NCBI GenBank assembly: GCA_013821025.1
Contig: JACDHN010000108.1
Coordinates: 1 to 7,977, forward strand
Reading direction: 5' to 3'
DNA length: 7,977 bases
Source of the DNA: Acidimicrobiia bacterium
Lineage (GTDB): Bacteria > Actinomycetota > Acidimicrobiia > Acidimicrobiales > Ilumatobacteraceae
Position 1 is the first letter of the stretch, and every line of letters starts with the position of its first letter. This document shows, piece after piece, positions 6,838 to 7,977 of this stretch. The notes under the pieces were generated by a model. The model saw only the letters and a program-made list of their open reading frames with translations, ran no database searches and had not been told where the DNA came from. A program made the translations under genes and the position numbers.

Positions 6838-7860
6838 GTGCGCATCGTCGCCGTCGCCGACAAGTTCCGGGGCACCGCCACCGCCATCGAGGTGACGGCG
6901 GCGATCACCGAGGCCTGCCGGACTTTGGGTCACGACGCCACGGCCATTCCACTCGCCGACGGCGGAGAGGGGACGCTCGACGTGCTCGGCGGCGCCAACC
7001 AGCACACCACCGTCACCGGCCCGCTCGGCGATCCCATCGAGTGCGCCTGGAGACTCTCCGGCGACACCGCCGTGATCGAGAGCGCCCGCGTCTGCGGTCT
7101 CGACATCGTCGGTGGCGCCGAGCACAACGATCCGGTAGCTGCCTCGACGTTCGGCGTCGGCGAGCTGATCGACAACGCCCTGCGGCGCGGCGCCAAGCAC
7201 ATCACGGTCACCGTCGGGGGATCGGCCACCACTGACGGCGGTCTGGGGGCGCTCAGCGCTCTCGGCAGCCCTCACCGGTTTCGCGGCGTCCGCGTGATCG
7301 TGGCCTGCGACGTGCGGACCAGGTTCACCGACGCCGCCCGGGTGTTCGGGCCCCAGAAGGGGGCGACGCCGGCCCAGGTGAGCTGGCTGACGGGGCGGCT
7401 GGAGCAGCTCGCCGCTCGCTACCGCCAGCACCACGGCGTCGATGTCACCGAACTGATCGGCGCCGGCGCTGCTGGCGGGCTTGCCGGCGGGCTGGCGGCG
7501 CTCGGCGCCACGTTGCGGCCAGGATTCGACGTGGTCTCGGACGCGCTCGATCTCCCCGACCTGATCGAACAGGCCGACCTCGTCATCACCGGCGAGGGAC
7601 GCCTCGACGCCACGAGCTTCGAGGGCAAAGTTGTCGGCGGGGTGTGCGAGCTTGGCGCCGAGCTGAGGGTACCGGTGGCCATCGTGGCCGGCGATATCGA
7701 CCGGGCCCAGTGCCCAGCGGCACTCGGCCGGGCGATGGTGTCGCTGACGGAGCAGTTCGGACCGCAGCGGGCGATGACGGCGACCATCGAATGCATCGCC
7801 GCCGCCATCCCGGGCGTCATCGAGCACGCTCAGCGGCGTCACTCCGCAGCTCGTTCATGA
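6838..7860 (+). CDS. garK: Glycerate kinase (GarK/GlxK family), compact form
   Basis: The product has 340 residues; it phosphorylates D-glycerate with ATP, in this family usually to 2-phosphoglycerate, feeding glycolysis from glycerate, glyoxylate or sugar-acid breakdown. Seen: the N-terminal VADKFRGTATA (6-16, equivalent to the APDSFKG motif), PLADGGEGTLDVL (38-50), VGGSATTDGGLGALSALG (126-143), ACDVRTRFTDAARVFGPQKGA (156-176), GAGAAGGLAGGLAALGA (208-224) and VITGEGRLDATSFEGKV (249-265). Members are usually near 375-380 residues. Here the segment between SALG and the ACDV strand is cut to about a dozen residues, and the DVTNPLxGPxGA stretch is condensed, while the flanking motifs are intact and in frame; this looks like a compact lineage form rather than a broken gene. 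The GTG start is leaderless. The last codons and the stop lie in a 27-bp repeat that recurs downstream. Confidence 0.92.
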   Translation: MRIVAVADKFRGTATAIEVTAAITEACRTLGHDATAIPLADGGEGTLDVLGGANQHTTVTGPLGDPIECAWRLSGDTAVIESARVCGLDIVGGAEHNDPVAASTFGVGELIDNALRRGAKHITVTVGGSATTDGGLGALSALGSPHRFRGVRVIVACDVRTRFTDAARVFGPQKGATPAQVSWLTGRLEQLAARYRQHHGVDVTELIGAGAAGGLAGGLAALGATLRPGFDVVSDALDLPDLIEQADLVITGEGRLDATSFEGKVVGGVCELGAELRVPVAIVAGDIDRAQCPAALGRAMVSLTEQFGPQRAMTATIECIAAAIPGVIEHAQRRHSAARS

Positions 7861-7878
7861 CGCGGCCGCCGAAGCGCC
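7852..7878. repeat. 27-bp direct repeat, copy 1 (overlaps garK stop)
   Basis: This copy is identical at all 27 positions to 7933-7959. It begins inside the last codons of the glycerate kinase gene, supplies its TGA (7858-7860), and contains a NotI-type GCGGCCGC core. A GCGCC-TGGA-GGCGC hairpin (7874-7887) starts in its right edge and may help terminate garK transcription. Confidence 0.85.
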
Positions 7879-7932
7879 TGGAGGCGCCGGCGTGCCGAAC
7901 CGGGTCCCCACCCCTGAGCGACGGGTCCACTG

Positions 7933-7959
7933 CGTTCATGACGCGGCCGCCGAAGCGCC
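7933..7959. repeat. 27-bp direct repeat, copy 2
   Basis: This copy is exact, 81 bp downstream of copy 1. Because 81 is a multiple of three, both copies are read in the same frame on either strand; on the minus strand each encodes RRFGGRVMN or close to it. It is followed by a hairpin at the window edge. Confidence 0.85.
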
Positions 7960-7977
7960 GGCTATGAACTGCCGGCG
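7956..7977. repeat. Stem-loop at right edge of window
   Basis: CGCCGGC (7956-7962) and GCCGGCG (7971-7977) form a perfect 7-bp stem with an 8-nt loop; it may continue past the edge. An outer dyad, GTTCAT (7934-7939) with ATGAAC (7964-7969), overlaps the same DNA, so the second repeat copy can fold in more than one way. It may be part of a palindromic extragenic repeat or a terminator; it is truncated by the window. Confidence 0.55.

Noticed and set aside
6664..7842. A 392-codon open frame on the minus strand opposite glycerate kinase
   Set aside because: It is an antisense shadow of a well-supported family gene in GC-rich DNA; its translation is low-complexity, matches no family I recognise, and overlaps the cysO start region.
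7852..7959. Possible CRISPR array (two identical 27-bp repeats)
   Set aside because: There are only two copies, the first overlaps the end of a coding gene, the 54-bp interval is longer than usual spacers, and no cas gene is present.
7644..7967. Plus-strand 107-codon open frame running out of garK into the repeat
   Set aside because: Most of it is an alternative frame of garK; the repeated FMTRPPKR peptide is just the translation of the DNA repeat and there is no start signal.

Overview
This is a GC-rich, gene-dense chromosomal stretch from what is most likely an actinobacterium. A member of the Acidimicrobiia would fit, but that placement is inference. The evidence is a mycobacterial-GroEL2-like chaperonin under a CIRCE operator, a sulfur carrier that closely resembles mycobacterial CysO as I recall it, and genes that mostly start leaderless: a TANNNT-type -10 box sits 6-7 nt before the start codon and there is no Shine-Dalgarno sequence. 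I see no phage, transposase, CRISPR array or RNA gene. The window is mainly housekeeping and accessory metabolism, and its most notable content is regulatory and repetitive DNA.

Layout from left to right: (1) the C-terminal part of an ABC transporter substrate-binding protein (+), cut by the left edge; (2) convergent with it, a chlorite-dismutase-family protein of the HemQ/coproheme decarboxylase type (-), the two stop codons lying inside one small palindrome; (3) a two-gene minus-strand unit, a MerR/GyrI-like regulator whose stop overlaps the start of a single-domain VOC protein, driven by a promoter with a 19-bp spacer that carries a MerR-type dyad; (4) FdhD (-), diverging from (5) a water-selective-type aquaporin (+), with both promoters packed into 62 bp; (6) a strong hairpin separating the aquaporin from the convergent groEL (-); (7) groEL without groES, preceded by a promoter overlapped by CIRCE; (8) a gene-poor stretch with a degenerate direct repeat; (9) a CysO/MoaD/ThiS-type sulfur carrier (-), diverging from (10) a compact glycerate kinase (+); (11) at the right edge a 27-bp direct repeat with an 81-bp period whose first copy supplies the glycerate kinase stop codon.

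The genes do not form one pathway. Heme synthesis (HemQ), sulfur transfer (FdhD, CysO), water flux (aquaporin), protein folding (GroEL) and glycerate catabolism are each present as single genes with their own promoters, and the usual partners (formate dehydrogenase, mec/cysM, groES, other ABC components) are not in the window. The only clear operon is merR-VOC, a plausible small-molecule sensing and binding or detoxification module. I found no convincing new biological system. The best leads are the 81-bp-period repeat at the right end, the MerR operator/leaderless start, and the extra CIRCE half-site.
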